Origin: Hymenobacter taeanensis
GTDB lineage: Bacteria; Bacteroidota; Bacteroidia; Cytophagales; Hymenobacteraceae
Assembly: GCF_013137895.1 (NCBI RefSeq)
Contig: NZ_CP053538.1
Span: 929,501 to 993,500, forward strand
Direction: 5' to 3'
Length of the DNA: 64,000 nt
The notes below the pieces were generated by a model. It was not told the origin of the DNA and searched no databases. It was given only the letters and a program-made list of their open reading frames with translations. The position numbers were made by a program, and so were the translations under genes. Below, piece by piece: positions 30,649 through 39,764 of this stretch. Numbering within the stretch: position 1 is the stretch's first letter; each line of letters begins with the position of its first letter.

Positions 30649-31707
30649 TTAACGGGTGGTGATAGATGGAACTGATGTCAGCACCAACGGCTGCCAACTC
30701 AGAATGCGAGCCAGCGCCTGTGTAGGCTCCAGAGCTTTAATGCAACTGCAAGCAGCTGGCTGGGCGCGGCAGTCTTGGCAGTTTGGCTTATCGAATACCA
30801 GATACTCAGCATAAGGGCCCAAGGGAGCCCAGCGGCCTGGGTGCATAGGCCGGATGGGTGGGTACAGGCCTAACGCATGGCGCCCCAAGGCGGCAGCCAG
30901 GTGCAGAGGCCCCGTGCTGCCCGCCACTAGGCCATCAGCGGCACCAATGAAGGCCAAAAGTTGAGGCAAGCTGAGCTGTCCGGTTAGGTTGGCGGCCAGG
31001 AACTGGTGATGCTGCTGAAGCCAGGAATGCAACTCCTCCCCTTCGGCGGCAGTGCCGGTTACGAACACACGATGCCCCGCCTGGTGCAGTAGCCGGGCCA
31101 GAGTGCCAAAGTGCTCTAGCCCCCACTCACGAGCACTGCCCCGGCTACGCGGATGCAGTATGACATTTAACTGATGAGGCTGGCGAGCAGCCAACAGCTC
31201 TTGTATAACCGCTGGTAAGGCAGCCACGGGCTGCAAGCGAACCAGCGCCGCTGTTTCTGGTAGTGGTAGCACTGTTGCCTGGCCTAGCGGCTCCACCAAT
31301 TGCAGATTGAGCTGGGCCTCATGCAGTGGAGAGTGGCGGCGGCTGAGAGCTACCAGTTGATTGCAGGTAAACCAGTGAAACAGGCGGTTGCGTGTACCAA
31401 TACGGACTGGCACTCCTGCTTTCCGGGCCAGTTTGGCTACTAGCTTATTGGGGAAGATGTGCAGAATGGCGTAGGCCTGTTGCTGGCGTAGCAGCGTTAC
31501 CTGGGCCTGTTCATCTAAACTCAGCAACTCATCAAAATTCAGAAAGGCATCTACCCACGGACAGGCTTCTGCTACTGCCTGCGTGTAGGTGCGCCCAAGT
31601 AACACCACCCGGCAGCCAGGGTATAGCTGCTTAAGGCGCCCAGCTACGGGCAGCGTGAGCACAACGTCGCCAATAGCATCGGTGCGGCTAATGAGGAACG
31701 TCTTCAT
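30649..31707 (-). CDS. Glycosyltransferase family 9 (heptosyltransferase-like)
   Basis: GT-B fold transferase, 352 residues, similar to ADP-heptose:LPS heptosyltransferases. It starts MKTFLISRTDAIGDVVLTLP, the family hallmark. The C-terminal half has NVILHPRSRGSAREWGLEHF, GSTGPLHLAAALGRHALGLY and a cysteine cluster (CQDCRAQPAACSC) of the kind often seen before the end. It overlaps the upstream GT2 gene by 4 bp and abuts the downstream ligase gene. It likely acts on the inner leaflet in lipid A core or surface glycan assembly. Confidence 0.92.
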   Translation of the reverse strand: MKTFLISRTDAIGDVVLTLPVAGRLKQLYPGCRVVLLGRTYTQAVAEACPWVDAFLNFDELLSLDEQAQVTLLRQQQAYAILHIFPNKLVAKLARKAGVPVRIGTRNRLFHWFTCNQLVALSRRHSPLHEAQLNLQLVEPLGQATVLPLPETAALVRLQPVAALPAVIQELLAARQPHQLNVILHPRSRGSAREWGLEHFGTLARLLHQAGHRVFVTGTAAEGEELHSWLQQHHQFLAANLTGQLSLPQLLAFIGAADGLVAGSTGPLHLAAALGRHALGLYPPIRPMHPGRWAPLGPYAEYLVFDKPNCQDCRAQPAACSCIKALEPTQALARILSWQPLVLTSVPSITTR

Positions 31708-32465
31708 ACGGCAGCTTTGGTTTTGAGCTTAGCGAATTTCAGAAATACGCCCCACGCCGAGATAGTAGCAATACTTAGCCCCGCGAAGCCATCGAGAAAA
31801 CCGAGCCGGAAAAAGTAGCCGTGCACAAATTTCCACCACGGCTTCAGCAGTAAGTGAAACAGCGAAACCCGGCGCTTGCCCCGCAACCACAACTCATCGG
31901 CCGCGATGCTGGTGAAGCGGTTGAGCTGCTGCACGTGCTGCTCCACAGAATCATAGGAATAATGCAGGGCATCACCGGTGAGGGCTCCTACTGACTGGCC
32001 TACGGCTACCTCATAGCGCTCGTGCAGGAGCAAGCCCTCCCACTGGCCCAGGCGCCGATCATAGAGGCGCAACTTACGATCAGGGTACCAGCCGCCGTGG
32101 CGCACCCAGGAGCCGCAGTAGTTGGTAAGGCGGGCCAAGGTGTAGCCGGCGTGCTGCCAGTTGCTTTTAGCCGCCAGAATGCTTTGCCGGAGCTCCTCCG
32201 TCAGGACTTCGTCCGCATCGAGCTGCAAAACGTGGTTGTGCGTGGCCTGGGCAGTAGCAAAGTTTTTCTGTTGCACATAGCCCGCAAATGCGTGTTGCAC
32301 CACCCGCGAGCCCATCTGCTGGCTGATAGCAACGGTATTGTCAGTGGAGAAGGAGTCTACTACCACTACCTCATCGGCAATACTGCGCACAGCCTCCAGG
32401 CAGCGAGCAATATTGCGCTCTTCATTGTAGGTGATGATAACAACTGATAAGAAGACGGTGGGCAT
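31704..32465 (-). CDS. Glycosyltransferase family 2 (LPS core type)
   Basis: GT-A fold transferase of 253 residues resembling WaaE/KdtX-like LPS core glucosyltransferases. MPTVFLSVVIITYNEERNIA is followed by DEVVVVDSFSTDNTV and the catalytic LQLDADEVL (DxD). HHGGWYPDRKLRLYDR-like residues (RHGGWYPDRKLRLYDRRLG) follow. An upstream in-frame start would add 30 residues that do not fit the family, so the ATG at 32465 was chosen. First gene of the three-gene glycan operon. Confidence 0.92.
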   Translation of the reverse strand: MPTVFLSVVIITYNEERNIARCLEAVRSIADEVVVVDSFSTDNTVAISQQMGSRVVQHAFAGYVQQKNFATAQATHNHVLQLDADEVLTEELRQSILAAKSNWQHAGYTLARLTNYCGSWVRHGGWYPDRKLRLYDRRLGQWEGLLLHERYEVAVGQSVGALTGDALHYSYDSVEQHVQQLNRFTSIAADELWLRGKRRVSLFHLLLKPWWKFVHGYFFRLGFLDGFAGLSIATISAWGVFLKFAKLKTKAAV

Positions 32466-32604
32466 GCAGAAGCAAATATCCGCAATTTGGCCGCTAATCA
32501 GTTTCGGGAGTTGCAGCGAGGAGCTGGGGGCCGTTGCCCGAAGGTTACATTTCACTGATCATCAGCCTAAACAGCAGTTATAGGCCACTTCAAATCAAAC
32601 AGAT

Positions 32605-33408
32605 ATGGGCATTATGCGCACTTCTGCATTTCTCGGGTTACCCTTGCTTGTATTGCTTGGTTGCGAGAGCCCAAGTACCACGTTTGATGCCTTTCACATT
32701 CGACACCCTCAAAACCTGGAAAAGGTACTGGGCTCACGCTTGCACCTTGTTTCAGCGCGAGATACCCTGGATTTGCAGGTGCAGTACAACCCCGTATCGA
32801 AACGCAATATTATTACCCGGTCAGGCACCCCAGATACCCTCCTGAATGCGTGGGCGTTTCGTTACAAGCAGCTTTACTATGTGGTGCAGCCTAACAATGG
32901 CACCGCCTACTGGGTGCACGCCATGCGCATCCGCGGCAACGAGGTACAGGGCTTAGCTACCGGCTGGGAACAAATGCTGGATTTATCGGAGGCAGTAAAG
33001 CAAGGAGGATTCTCGGGCTTAGTCCGGTACCAAAGCCTAACCCGCGACTCTAGCCGGCTGCAGTTTGATGTGCGGCAGCTCCGAGACTTCTACACCACTG
33101 AAATTGATAGCTTCACGGTGTATAGGGTAGCTACTGCTGCGGTACGCCACCCCCCATCTGACACGCAGGAGGCGCCAGTGCTTTACCCAAATCCGGCGCA
33201 GCACTATACTACCGTGCGCTTCCCAGAGCCGGGCAAGCGTACGGTGCAGTTATTTACTCCTACCGGCCAGTGCGTGTACCGCATAGAAACGGTTGCTCAT
33301 ACGCTCACGCTGCCCTTATCCCAGTTGCCCGTAGGCCAGTATACGGTTCGGGCGGATGGCTTGCGAGGTCAGAAAGCTAGTGCTCTGCACTTGCTCATCA
33401 GCCGGTAG
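32605..33408 (+). CDS. Lipoprotein with a type IX secretion C-terminal sorting domain
   Basis: Exported protein of 267 residues. The N-terminus is a lipoprotein signal peptide with lipobox LVLLGC (Cys20). Residues 25-185 are of no family I recognise. From about residue 190 the YPNPAQHYTTVRF segment starts a type A T9SS C-terminal domain (a beta-sandwich ending LRGQKASALHLLISR). Carrying both a lipobox and a T9SS signal is unusual; T9SS cargo is normally released from the inner membrane by signal peptidase I. It is read away from the glycan operon, with 140 bp between them. Confidence 0.75.
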   Translation: MGIMRTSAFLGLPLLVLLGCESPSTTFDAFHIRHPQNLEKVLGSRLHLVSARDTLDLQVQYNPVSKRNIITRSGTPDTLLNAWAFRYKQLYYVVQPNNGTAYWVHAMRIRGNEVQGLATGWEQMLDLSEAVKQGGFSGLVRYQSLTRDSSRLQFDVRQLRDFYTTEIDSFTVYRVATAAVRHPPSDTQEAPVLYPNPAQHYTTVRFPEPGKRTVQLFTPTGQCVYRIETVAHTLTLPLSQLPVGQYTVRADGLRGQKASALHLLISR

Positions 33409-33478
33409 AGCGCCAAAGTCAAACGGTTGTTTTCTTCGTAACTCCGTATAGAGGAGCTGTTAAGAAACTACTAGACCT

Positions 33479-34348
33479 ATGGCCCCTCTCGCGCAGCAAC
33501 TCATTTTGGTTACGGGTGCTACATCCGGCATTGGTAAGGTCACGGCTCAAACCCTGGCCAAGCAAGGTGCTCACGTAATACTGCTGGCCCGCTCCGCCGA
33601 AAAAGCAGAACGCACCCAGCACGAGATACGAGCCGCAGCCGGCCACGACCGGGTAGATATTTTGCTATGTGACCTCTCTGACCTAACTCAGGTAAGGAAA
33701 GCGGCGGCTGAGTTTAACCAGCGTTACCCCCGTTTAGATGTGCTGGTGAATAATGCTGGGCTGCTGTTTGGCAAGGAGCGCCAGTTATCGGCCCAGGGCT
33801 ATGAGATGACACTGGCCACCAACTACCTCGGTCCTTTTCTGTTGACTGCCCTGCTACTGGACAAGCTACGCCAAAGCCCGGCGGCCCGAATTATCAATGT
33901 GGCTTCTATGGCATACCGATTTGCGAAGCCTGACCTCACGAATCTAAACCAGGAACGGGGCTACGGTGCCATGCGGCAGTACGGCAACACCAAGCTCTAC
34001 AATATTCTGTTTACACAGGAGCTCAGTCGGCGCCTACGTACTAAAGGCATTTCTAACGTGGTAACGAACAGCCTACACCCAGGCGTAGTTGCCAGCAACT
34101 TCGGCGACAACGCCAAGGGCTGGCTTGCCAAACTAACCAAGCTATTCCGCCCCTTTATGATTTCGCCGGAGCAGGGTGCACAAACTACTTTGTACCTGGT
34201 TACTGATGAGGCAGCCGGCCACATTAGCGGGGGCTTTTTTGCGAAGCAGAAAGCCGTGGCCGTGAAGCACCCTTTCACCACTCCCACCGACGCCCAGCAA
34301 CTTTGGGAACAGACAGAAGCATTAGTAGAGCAGAATTTCCTGGATTAA
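33479..34348 (+). CDS. SDR family oxidoreductase
   Basis: Short-chain dehydrogenase/reductase of 289 residues, retinol-dehydrogenase-like in layout. The cofactor motif TGATSGIG is at residues 12-19 and an Arg following the second strand (LLARS) suggests NADP(H). NNAG lies near residue 90, and the catalytic Ser and Tyr-x3-Lys are in NVASMAYRF and QYGNTKLYN. The C-terminal substrate-binding lid is variable, and the substrate cannot be inferred. It stands alone between the T9SS lipoprotein and a small membrane-protein gene. Confidence 0.9.
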   Translation: MAPLAQQLILVTGATSGIGKVTAQTLAKQGAHVILLARSAEKAERTQHEIRAAAGHDRVDILLCDLSDLTQVRKAAAEFNQRYPRLDVLVNNAGLLFGKERQLSAQGYEMTLATNYLGPFLLTALLLDKLRQSPAARIINVASMAYRFAKPDLTNLNQERGYGAMRQYGNTKLYNILFTQELSRRLRTKGISNVVTNSLHPGVVASNFGDNAKGWLAKLTKLFRPFMISPEQGAQTTLYLVTDEAAGHISGGFFAKQKAVAVKHPFTTPTDAQQLWEQTEALVEQNFLD

Positions 34349-34411
34349 TTCACCAGGTTTCCATCGTGCAGTTATATTTCAGCATCTATCTCATTCTAGC
34401 CTGTTTATCCG

Positions 34412-34702
34412 ATGATTATAGCTTGGTCTATATTCAACCTGCTGCTTGTACTGCTATTCCTCTACGCTTGCTGGCGCGTAGGCCGTTTTCTGAAGAGCCA
34501 CGTCGGCACGGCTACAACTATCCCCTTTATGCTAGGCCACTCCTGGAGTGCGCAGGATGGTATACTTAACGTAAAGGACAATGCTTTTCAATACGACGTA
34601 TCAGTGAAGCATGACTGGTCTGTTTTAGGGACGCAAGTGTACACCAGTATGGAGAACTACACCGGTCAGATGCCTATAAAAGACGAAAACACACTACATT
34701 AA
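34412..34702 (+). CDS. Small membrane-anchored protein of unknown function
   Basis: A 96-residue protein with one N-terminal helix (MIIAWSIFNLLLVLLFLYAC) and a soluble C-terminal part of about 65 residues with several Trp (HSWSAQDGIL, KHDWSVLGTQVY). I recognise no family. Its stop codon overlaps the left arm of the terminator shared with ahcY, which supports it as a real 3' end. It starts 63 bp past the SDR gene and may be cotranscribed with it. Confidence 0.5.
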   Translation: MIIAWSIFNLLLVLLFLYACWRVGRFLKSHVGTATTIPFMLGHSWSAQDGILNVKDNAFQYDVSVKHDWSVLGTQVYTSMENYTGQMPIKDENTLH

Positions 34703-34737
34703 AAAAGCCCCGCTCTTATTACAGAGCGGGGCTTTTT
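34702..34737. terminator. Bidirectional terminator between small ORF and ahcY
   Basis: Perfect 15-bp arms (AAAAAGCCCCGCTCT at 34702-34716 and the complement ending at 34737) over a 6-base loop, with T-tracts on both strands. It serves the convergent genes. Confidence 0.92.
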
Positions 34738-34756
34738 ACTAGTGGACCAAAGTAGT

Positions 34757-36076
34757 CTAGTAGCGGTACAGATCCGACTTGAATGGGCCTTCAACTGGTA
34801 CGTTAATGTACTCAGCCTGCTTAGGCTTCAACTCATCCAGCTCCACGCCAATTTTGGCTAGGTGCAGGCGGGCTACCTTCTCATCGAGGTGCTTGGGCAG
34901 AGTGTACACTTTGTTCTCGTACTGGTCAGCATTCTGCCACAGCTCAAGCTGGGCCAGGGTCTGGTTCGTGAACGAGTTCGACATTACGAACGAGGGGTGG
35001 CCAGTGGCGCAGCCCAGGTTTACCAAACGGCCTTCGGCGAGGATGATTACCTCTTTGCCATCAATGTTGTAGATGTCAACCTGCGGCTTCACGGTATCTT
35101 TGGTGTGGCCGTAATTCTTGTTCAGCCAAGCCATGTCAATCTCATCGTCGAAGTGGCCGATGTTGCAGACAATAGCTTTGTCTTTTAGAGCACGGAACGC
35201 TTCTTCGGTGATGATGTCGCAGTTGCCGGTAGCAGTTACCACGATGTCGGCTTCCTTGATAGCGTTGGCCATTTTCTTTACCGCATAGCCATCCATGGCG
35301 GCCTGCAGAGCGCAGATAGGGTCGATTTCAGTTACGATAACGCGGGCACCAGCGCCGCGCAACGAGGCAGCAGTGCCTTTCCCGACGTCGCCGTAGCCAG
35401 CAACCACGGCAATTTTGCCAGCCATCATCACGTCGGTGGCCCGACGGATAGCGTCAACAGCCGACTCTTTGCAGCCGTACTTGTTGTCGAACTTCGACTT
35501 TGTTACCGAATCATTTACGTTGAAGGCAGGCATGGGTAGCGTACCGTTCTTCACCCGGTCGAGGAGGCGCAGCACGCCCGTGGTAGTTTCCTCCGACAGG
35601 CCTTTGATGCCAGCAGCCAGTTCCGGGAACTGGTTGAGCACCATGTTGGTCAGGTCGCCGCCGTCGTCGAGAATCATGTTCAGGGGTTCGCGCTTCTCGC
35701 CGAAGAACAGCGTCTGCTCGATGCACCAGTTGAACTCCTCCTCGTTCATGCCCTTCCAGGCATATACCGGGATGCCAGCCGCCGCAATAGCCGCCGCCGC
35801 GTGATCCTGGGTAGAGAAGATGTTGCAGGAAGACCACGTAACATCAGCCCCCAGCGCAATCAGCGTCTCGATGAGTACTGCCGTTTGAATGGTCATGTGC
35901 AGGCAGCCAGCGATGCGCGCGCCTTTCAGCGGCTTCGAATCACCGAACTCCTCGCGCAGCGCCATCAGGCCGGGCATTTCTGCCTCCGCCAAGCGGATTT
36001 CCTTGCGGCCCCACTCAGCGAGGCTCATGTCTTTTACTTTATACGGAACGTAGGCCGTGGTCTTGGTCTCAACCAT
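34757..36076 (-). CDS. ahcY: Adenosylhomocysteinase
   Basis: NAD-dependent S-adenosylhomocysteine hydrolase, 439 residues. It clears the SAH made by methyltransferases, giving adenosine and homocysteine. Substrate-binding segments include [20 protein letters not shown] and [16 protein letters not shown]. The NAD domain is [20 protein letters not shown]. The family's C-terminal KSDLYRY tail, which reaches into the neighbouring subunit's active site, is intact. It stands as a single gene; a -7 box lies just upstream. Confidence 0.98.
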   Translation of the reverse strand: MVETKTTAYVPYKVKDMSLAEWGRKEIRLAEAEMPGLMALREEFGDSKPLKGARIAGCLHMTIQTAVLIETLIALGADVTWSSCNIFSTQDHAAAAIAAAGIPVYAWKGMNEEEFNWCIEQTLFFGEKREPLNMILDDGGDLTNMVLNQFPELAAGIKGLSEETTTGVLRLLDRVKNGTLPMPAFNVNDSVTKSKFDNKYGCKESAVDAIRRATDVMMAGKIAVVAGYGDVGKGTAASLRGAGARVIVTEIDPICALQAAMDGYAVKKMANAIKEADIVVTATGNCDIITEEAFRALKDKAIVCNIGHFDDEIDMAWLNKNYGHTKDTVKPQVDIYNIDGKEVIILAEGRLVNLGCATGHPSFVMSNSFTNQTLAQLELWQNADQYENKVYTLPKHLDEKVARLHLAKIGVELDELKPKQAEYINVPVEGPFKSDLYRY

Positions 36077-36470
36077 GATGCAGAGAATGTTTGCGAATCA
36101 ACCGCAAAGGTAACTGATTTGTTAGCCTTTTCCTTCTACAACTGAATTACAAGCACTTAAACGCACATGGCGGGCTTTGGTGTAAGCCCTATCCTTCGCG
36201 GAGGCAGGCCAAGGCCTCTAAAGTCAGGAGCGAATAGATTATTGATTAGGTGGGCCAACAGTTCTATCTCTTGCGCCATACGCCATATAGAGTAGCTGAG
36301 AATGTCCTCATAATTTGCTGAGTATGCTGAGCGAATTATGGGGAGCCCACACGGGTCACTTGGGGCTTTCAGCCGTAACGAGTTGCGCTAAAATTATTCT
36401 TCGACGAATTGCACTTTTTTTTCGATGAGAGGCTTAGGTAGCTGTGGTTTAGCCAACTACATTTGCTCAC
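36077..36470. other. Intergenic region between ahcY and an exported protein gene
   Basis: No gene seen. It contains the ahcY -7 box near its left end. At 36310-36341 there is an imperfect inverted repeat with CATAATT/AATTATG ends. A T-rich run lies at 36413-36422. No tRNA or riboswitch pattern is apparent. Confidence 0.5.
36105..36112 (-). promoter_or_regulatory. Probable -7 box for ahcY
   Basis: TACCTTTG on the minus strand matches TAnnTTTG exactly, 29 bp ahead of the ahcY ATG. The only upstream TTG is 26 bp away, outside the usual spacing, so this is a partial promoter call. Confidence 0.45.
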
Positions 36471-37097
36471 ATGCTTCAATCTATGATGATTCCAAATTTT
36501 GGCTCCTTGCGCCGCGCTCTACTCCTATTGCCTCTTGCTTTCGTGACATTTTTCGCTCATGCTCAGCAGAAGCCAGCAACACTTGTCCAGCTTAGCCCAG
36601 AAGACCAGGCACGGGGCTTAAATGGGGTGCAGAAAAATTTCTTCTTTGCTACGGGTCTTGACACCCCCAAAGAATCAGATTATCAGAGCGCTGGTTTCTT
36701 CGGCCAGAAGCTCCGCCCTTATTTGGCGGGCAACCAGGAGGCGCTCCATGAACTCAACAACTACCGCCGGCAAAAGTGGCTGTTCCTGGCTGAGCGCCTG
36801 ACGTTTGTAGGCGCCGTAGGCCTCTATGGGCAGCAGGTGCTAGCTGACCCGGAGGTGCAGCAATACCATAACAACACGCAGAAAGCTGCGGTAGGCCTAG
36901 CAGCCGTAAGTCTGCTTTCGAATATTTTCATCTCGCGCCACACCAATGAGCACTTCCAGCGTGCCGTAGATGCGCACAATGCCGGCCTGCCCGCTGCCCG
37001 CACTGGAGCCTTGCAGTTATTGCGCCCAAGTACCGTAGGCCTCACAGCTAGCCGGTGGGGCCAGCCGCAGGTTGCGCTGAGCTGGAACCTGCGCTAG
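36471..37097 (+). CDS. Exported protein of unknown function
   Basis: A 208-residue protein with a signal peptide (RRALLLLPLAFVTFFAHAQQ, cleavage after AHA). The mature part has two hydrophobic stretches (LTFVGAVGLYGQQVLA and KAAVGLAAVSLLSNIF) joined by a DPEVQQYHNNTQ loop. This pattern repeats in small Bacteroidota envelope proteins of unknown role. The end (QVALSWNLR) resembles a terminal outer-membrane strand. Later in-frame ATGs (36483, 36486) are also possible starts. The neighbours give no functional hint. Confidence 0.65.
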   Translation: MLQSMMIPNFGSLRRALLLLPLAFVTFFAHAQQKPATLVQLSPEDQARGLNGVQKNFFFATGLDTPKESDYQSAGFFGQKLRPYLAGNQEALHELNNYRRQKWLFLAERLTFVGAVGLYGQQVLADPEVQQYHNNTQKAAVGLAAVSLLSNIFISRHTNEHFQRAVDAHNAGLPAARTGALQLLRPSTVGLTASRWGQPQVALSWNLR

Positions 37098-37253
37098 CGC
37101 TGCTGGCGTTACGTATTCAGATAGTTTTTTTGGAGGAATCCGGCAACTAGCTTCCAGCTTCTGGGGGTCAGTTGCCGGATTCCTCCTTACGTTTGGTAAA
37201 CCTTTCTGCTTTAGTTGCTGACTAAGGCTAGTGTTTTTTCGTAGGAACCCTAC

Positions 37254-38441
37254 ATGGAATACCCGCTGCCGGCAGCGGCCCGGCAATACGTTGCCGAGCA
37301 TCTGCACGACGACCCCGCCCAACTGGCGCTGCAGGCCCGCCGATACCCAGGCCTCCCCGTTCCGGACCTCGTGCGCCAGATTCAGGCGCGCCAGAAAGCC
37401 CGGGCTAAGCTGCCCACTTGGGCCGAAAACCCTGACCTGATTTTTCCGCCTACCCTCTCGGTGGAGCAGGCTTCCTCGGCCCGCACGGCAGCTTATAAAG
37501 CCAGCCTGGTACAAGGCCAACGCCTTGCTGATCTTACGGGAGGCTTTGGGGTTGATGCCGCCCACTTTGCGGCCACCATACCAGAGGTGCATTATGTGGA
37601 GCGCAACGCAGCGCTGGCCGACGTAGTGCGCTACAATTTGCAGCAGCTGGGCATTGAAAACGTGCAGTGCCACAACGAGGATGCTGTGCACTTCCTGCGC
37701 AATACGCCCGAGCACTTCGACTGGCTGTACCTCGACCCCGCCCGGCGCGACACGGCAGCCCGCAAGATTTTCCGGTTGCAGGATTGTGAGCCCGATGTGT
37801 TACGCATACTACCACTGCTGCTGCAAAAGAGCCGGAGTGTACTGCTCAAGACCTCGCCCATGCTCGATATTGAGCAGGCCCTCCAGGAGCTACGCCACGT
37901 GCGCCGCCTGTGGGTACTGGCCGTAGATAATGAATGCAAAGAGGTGCTGTACGAATTAGGCCCGGAACCTGCCGTTGACCCCGAGCGCTTCACGGTAAAT
38001 CTGCTCCGTAATGGCCAGCAGCAGGAGTTCCGCCTGAACCGGGCCCGTGAAGGTCGCGCCATTGCCCGCTACGCCCTGCCTCAGCAATACCTCTATGAGC
38101 CCAATGTGGCGGTGCTAAAGGCGGGTGGTTTCCGCAGCGTAGGTACAGCCTTTGAGATGCTGAAGCTGCATCAGCACAGCCACCTCTACACCTCCGATAT
38201 TCTGCGCCCTGAATTCCCAGGCCGCATTTTCCGGATTAAAGCTACGGAGCGGTACGATGCCGCTGCCCTGCGTGCGCACCTGGGGCCCGATGTCCGGGCC
38301 CACGTGACCACCCGTAACTTCCCCGACACCGTAGCCGAGTTCCGCCACCGGACCGGCATCCGCGAGGGCGGCGACTTGTACCTATTTGCTACCACCAACT
38401 TGGAAGGCAAATTGATGGTACTGGTGTGTGAGAAACTATGA
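37254..38441 (+). CDS. Class I SAM-dependent methyltransferase with THUMP-like domain
   Basis: Predicted RNA or nucleotide methyltransferase of 395 residues. The N-terminal helical region (to about residue 95) precedes a Rossmann methyltransferase domain with motif I LADLTGGFGVDAAHFA, motif II YVERN and motif IV DWLYLDPARRD (about residues 155-165). The C-terminal part (PNVAVLKAGGFRSVGTAFEM to the end) matches the THUMP-like domain that accompanies this enzyme in Bacteroidota. Substrate not known. SAH produced would be handled by AhcY, encoded nearby, but there is no operon link. Confidence 0.85.
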   Translation: MEYPLPAAARQYVAEHLHDDPAQLALQARRYPGLPVPDLVRQIQARQKARAKLPTWAENPDLIFPPTLSVEQASSARTAAYKASLVQGQRLADLTGGFGVDAAHFAATIPEVHYVERNAALADVVRYNLQQLGIENVQCHNEDAVHFLRNTPEHFDWLYLDPARRDTAARKIFRLQDCEPDVLRILPLLLQKSRSVLLKTSPMLDIEQALQELRHVRRLWVLAVDNECKEVLYELGPEPAVDPERFTVNLLRNGQQQEFRLNRAREGRAIARYALPQQYLYEPNVAVLKAGGFRSVGTAFEMLKLHQHSHLYTSDILRPEFPGRIFRIKATERYDAAALRAHLGPDVRAHVTTRNFPDTVAEFRHRTGIREGGDLYLFATTNLEGKLMVLVCEKL

Positions 38442-38489
38442 CACGGTGGTTGAGCGAAATGGTCTAGGCCAGTTACTGCCGGCAGAGCC

Positions 38490-38631
38490 AAGTAATCCCT
38501 CCTTTCGCCTTCCTCAAGCCTCGACCTACGCAAAAGCCCTTACTTCCGTGCTGGAGGTAAGGGCTTTTCTATTTTCAAGGTTCGTGCAGCAACGAAGGAA
38601 GGATTGCTTCGTCGTACCTCCTCGCAATGAC
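38490..38631. repeat. Dispersed palindromic element with internal hairpin (copy 1, left arm degraded)
   Basis: The centre is a hairpin with 16-bp arms (AAAAGCCCTTAC..., 38532-38547 and 38553-38568), like an intrinsic terminator. The right end (38602-38631) matches the outer arm of the copy at 46073-46235 with a few changes. The left part from 38490 aligns with that copy but lacks its outermost arm. It lies between the convergent methyltransferase and Mpg genes. Confidence 0.7.
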
Positions 38632-38658
38632 ACGGCACAAATTCACCATTTCACCTTA

Positions 38659-39258
38659 TCACTTCGCCGGGCTTACCCATTTACTGCCTTGTAGGCGGAA
38701 GCGCCAGGGTAGAGAAACATCGTCGCCGGCGTAATCAATGCCTACTCTAGGTGAGGCAATAATGTCGTCGGAGGCCACTTCCTCGTTTAGGTCCTCCATC
38801 CAGATTAGGTCACCAGTAAGGTCGGTGCCATAATGGGCGGTAGTGATACCGAGGGCTTGGGTGAGTAGGCCAGGGCCAGCGGTGAGGTTACGTTGCACTG
38901 CGGTTAGGTTGCGGCGCAGCAGCATTTCTGGGATTCCCTCGGTGGGCTCTAAGCCTCTTATCAGCACGGCATCAGCTTTGCCGGCCTCGTTGGTGATGAT
39001 GTTGAAGAGGACGTAACGGCCGTAAATGAGGTAGGTGTAGGCCACTCCGCCGGGCTCATACATGACTTTGGTGCGGGCGGTGTAGCGGCCAAGGTGCGAG
39101 TGGCAGGCCTGGTCGTTAATGTGGGCATAGGCTTCCGTTTCTACGATACGCCCGCCGGTCAGTACCCCATTAATGTGGGTGAACAGGTACTTCCCAATCA
39201 ACTCACGGGCAATTTCTACAGGGCTGGAGCGGCGGTAAAAGTCGAGGGGAATCTTCAT
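38659..39258 (-). CDS. 3-methyladenine DNA glycosylase (AAG/Mpg family)
   Basis: Base-excision repair enzyme removing alkylated purines, 199 residues. It starts MKIPLDFYRRSSPVEIAREL and contains GRIVETEAYAHINDQACHS (the catalytic Glu is in ETEAY), then VMYEPGGVAYTYLIYGRYVL and NIITNEAGKADAVLIRGLEP. GPGLLTQALGIT near the C-terminus is the other family motif. A longer in-frame start near 39600 would run through the riboswitch region and was rejected. It diverges from the riboswitch-btuB operon. Confidence 0.92.
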   Translation of the reverse strand: MKIPLDFYRRSSPVEIARELIGKYLFTHINGVLTGGRIVETEAYAHINDQACHSHLGRYTARTKVMYEPGGVAYTYLIYGRYVLFNIITNEAGKADAVLIRGLEPTEGIPEMLLRRNLTAVQRNLTAGPGLLTQALGITTAHYGTDLTGDLIWMEDLNEEVASDDIIASPRVGIDYAGDDVSLPWRFRLQGSKWVSPAK

Positions 39259-39374
39259 AAAGGAATTACATAAACAACACTCCGCAACCCATGCTGGTAG
39301 CTGCGGAAGCCGCTGGCTGCACGGCATCAAACAAACTTCGGATACGGATGAGTCGAAGCTTAGGCCACTTTGTC

Positions 39375-39382
39375 TATCTTTG
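39375..39382 (+). promoter_or_regulatory. Probable -7 box for the cobalamin-regulated operon
   Basis: TATCTTTG matches TAnnTTTG and would start RNA near 39389, exactly where the riboswitch fold begins. I see no clear -33 TTG at the usual distance. Confidence 0.5.
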
Positions 39383-39388
39383 CGGCCG

Positions 39389-39595
39389 TAAAGGTGGCCA
39401 GACCCTAATTGCAGGGCGAGGCTTAAAAGGGAATCCGGTTCAATGCCGGAGCTGTCCCCGCAACTGTACGCTTCACTTACCCAGGCGGTCATTCCCCCTG
39501 CCACTGTTTCGATGAAAGCAGCTGCGCTCTGCAGCTGCCGGAGAAATGGGAAGGCGACCGACCCGAAGCAAGCCAGGAGACCTGCCTTTACGTTT
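39389..39595 (+). ncRNA. Cobalamin riboswitch
   Basis: The RNA has the conserved core of cobalamin riboswitches: AAAAGGGAATCCGGT at about 39433, then GCCGGAGCTGTCCCCGCAAC at about 39454, and the B12-box-type end GAAGCAAGCCAGGAGACC at about 39565-39582. A side hairpin (GCAGCTG arms at about 39518-39537) lies between them. It is read toward the TonB receptor gene, 170 bp further on. With cobalamin bound, the family usually shuts off translation or transcription of B12-uptake genes. Confidence 0.92.
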
Positions 39596-39764
39596 CCCAT
39601 GTTCAGCGCCTTCGGAGGAAGGGCGGAGAATGATTGCAGTAAGCGGCCTTCGGGCAGCTTGAATTCCCTGTATTCGGCCTCGGCTTCGGTAGAGTATTCC
39701 GGTTTCGGAAAACAGTACCAGAAGTTTTGAACTGAACTTTCCTACCCCGGAAATTTTGGTTCGG

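Noticed and set aside
36824..37715. Minus-strand frames opposite the exported protein and methyltransferase genes
   Set aside because: Antisense of confident genes; no start context or domain.
39259..39600. N-terminal extension of the 3-methyladenine glycosylase to 313 residues
   Set aside because: It would cover the riboswitch on the opposite strand, and the family starts at the ATG at 39258.
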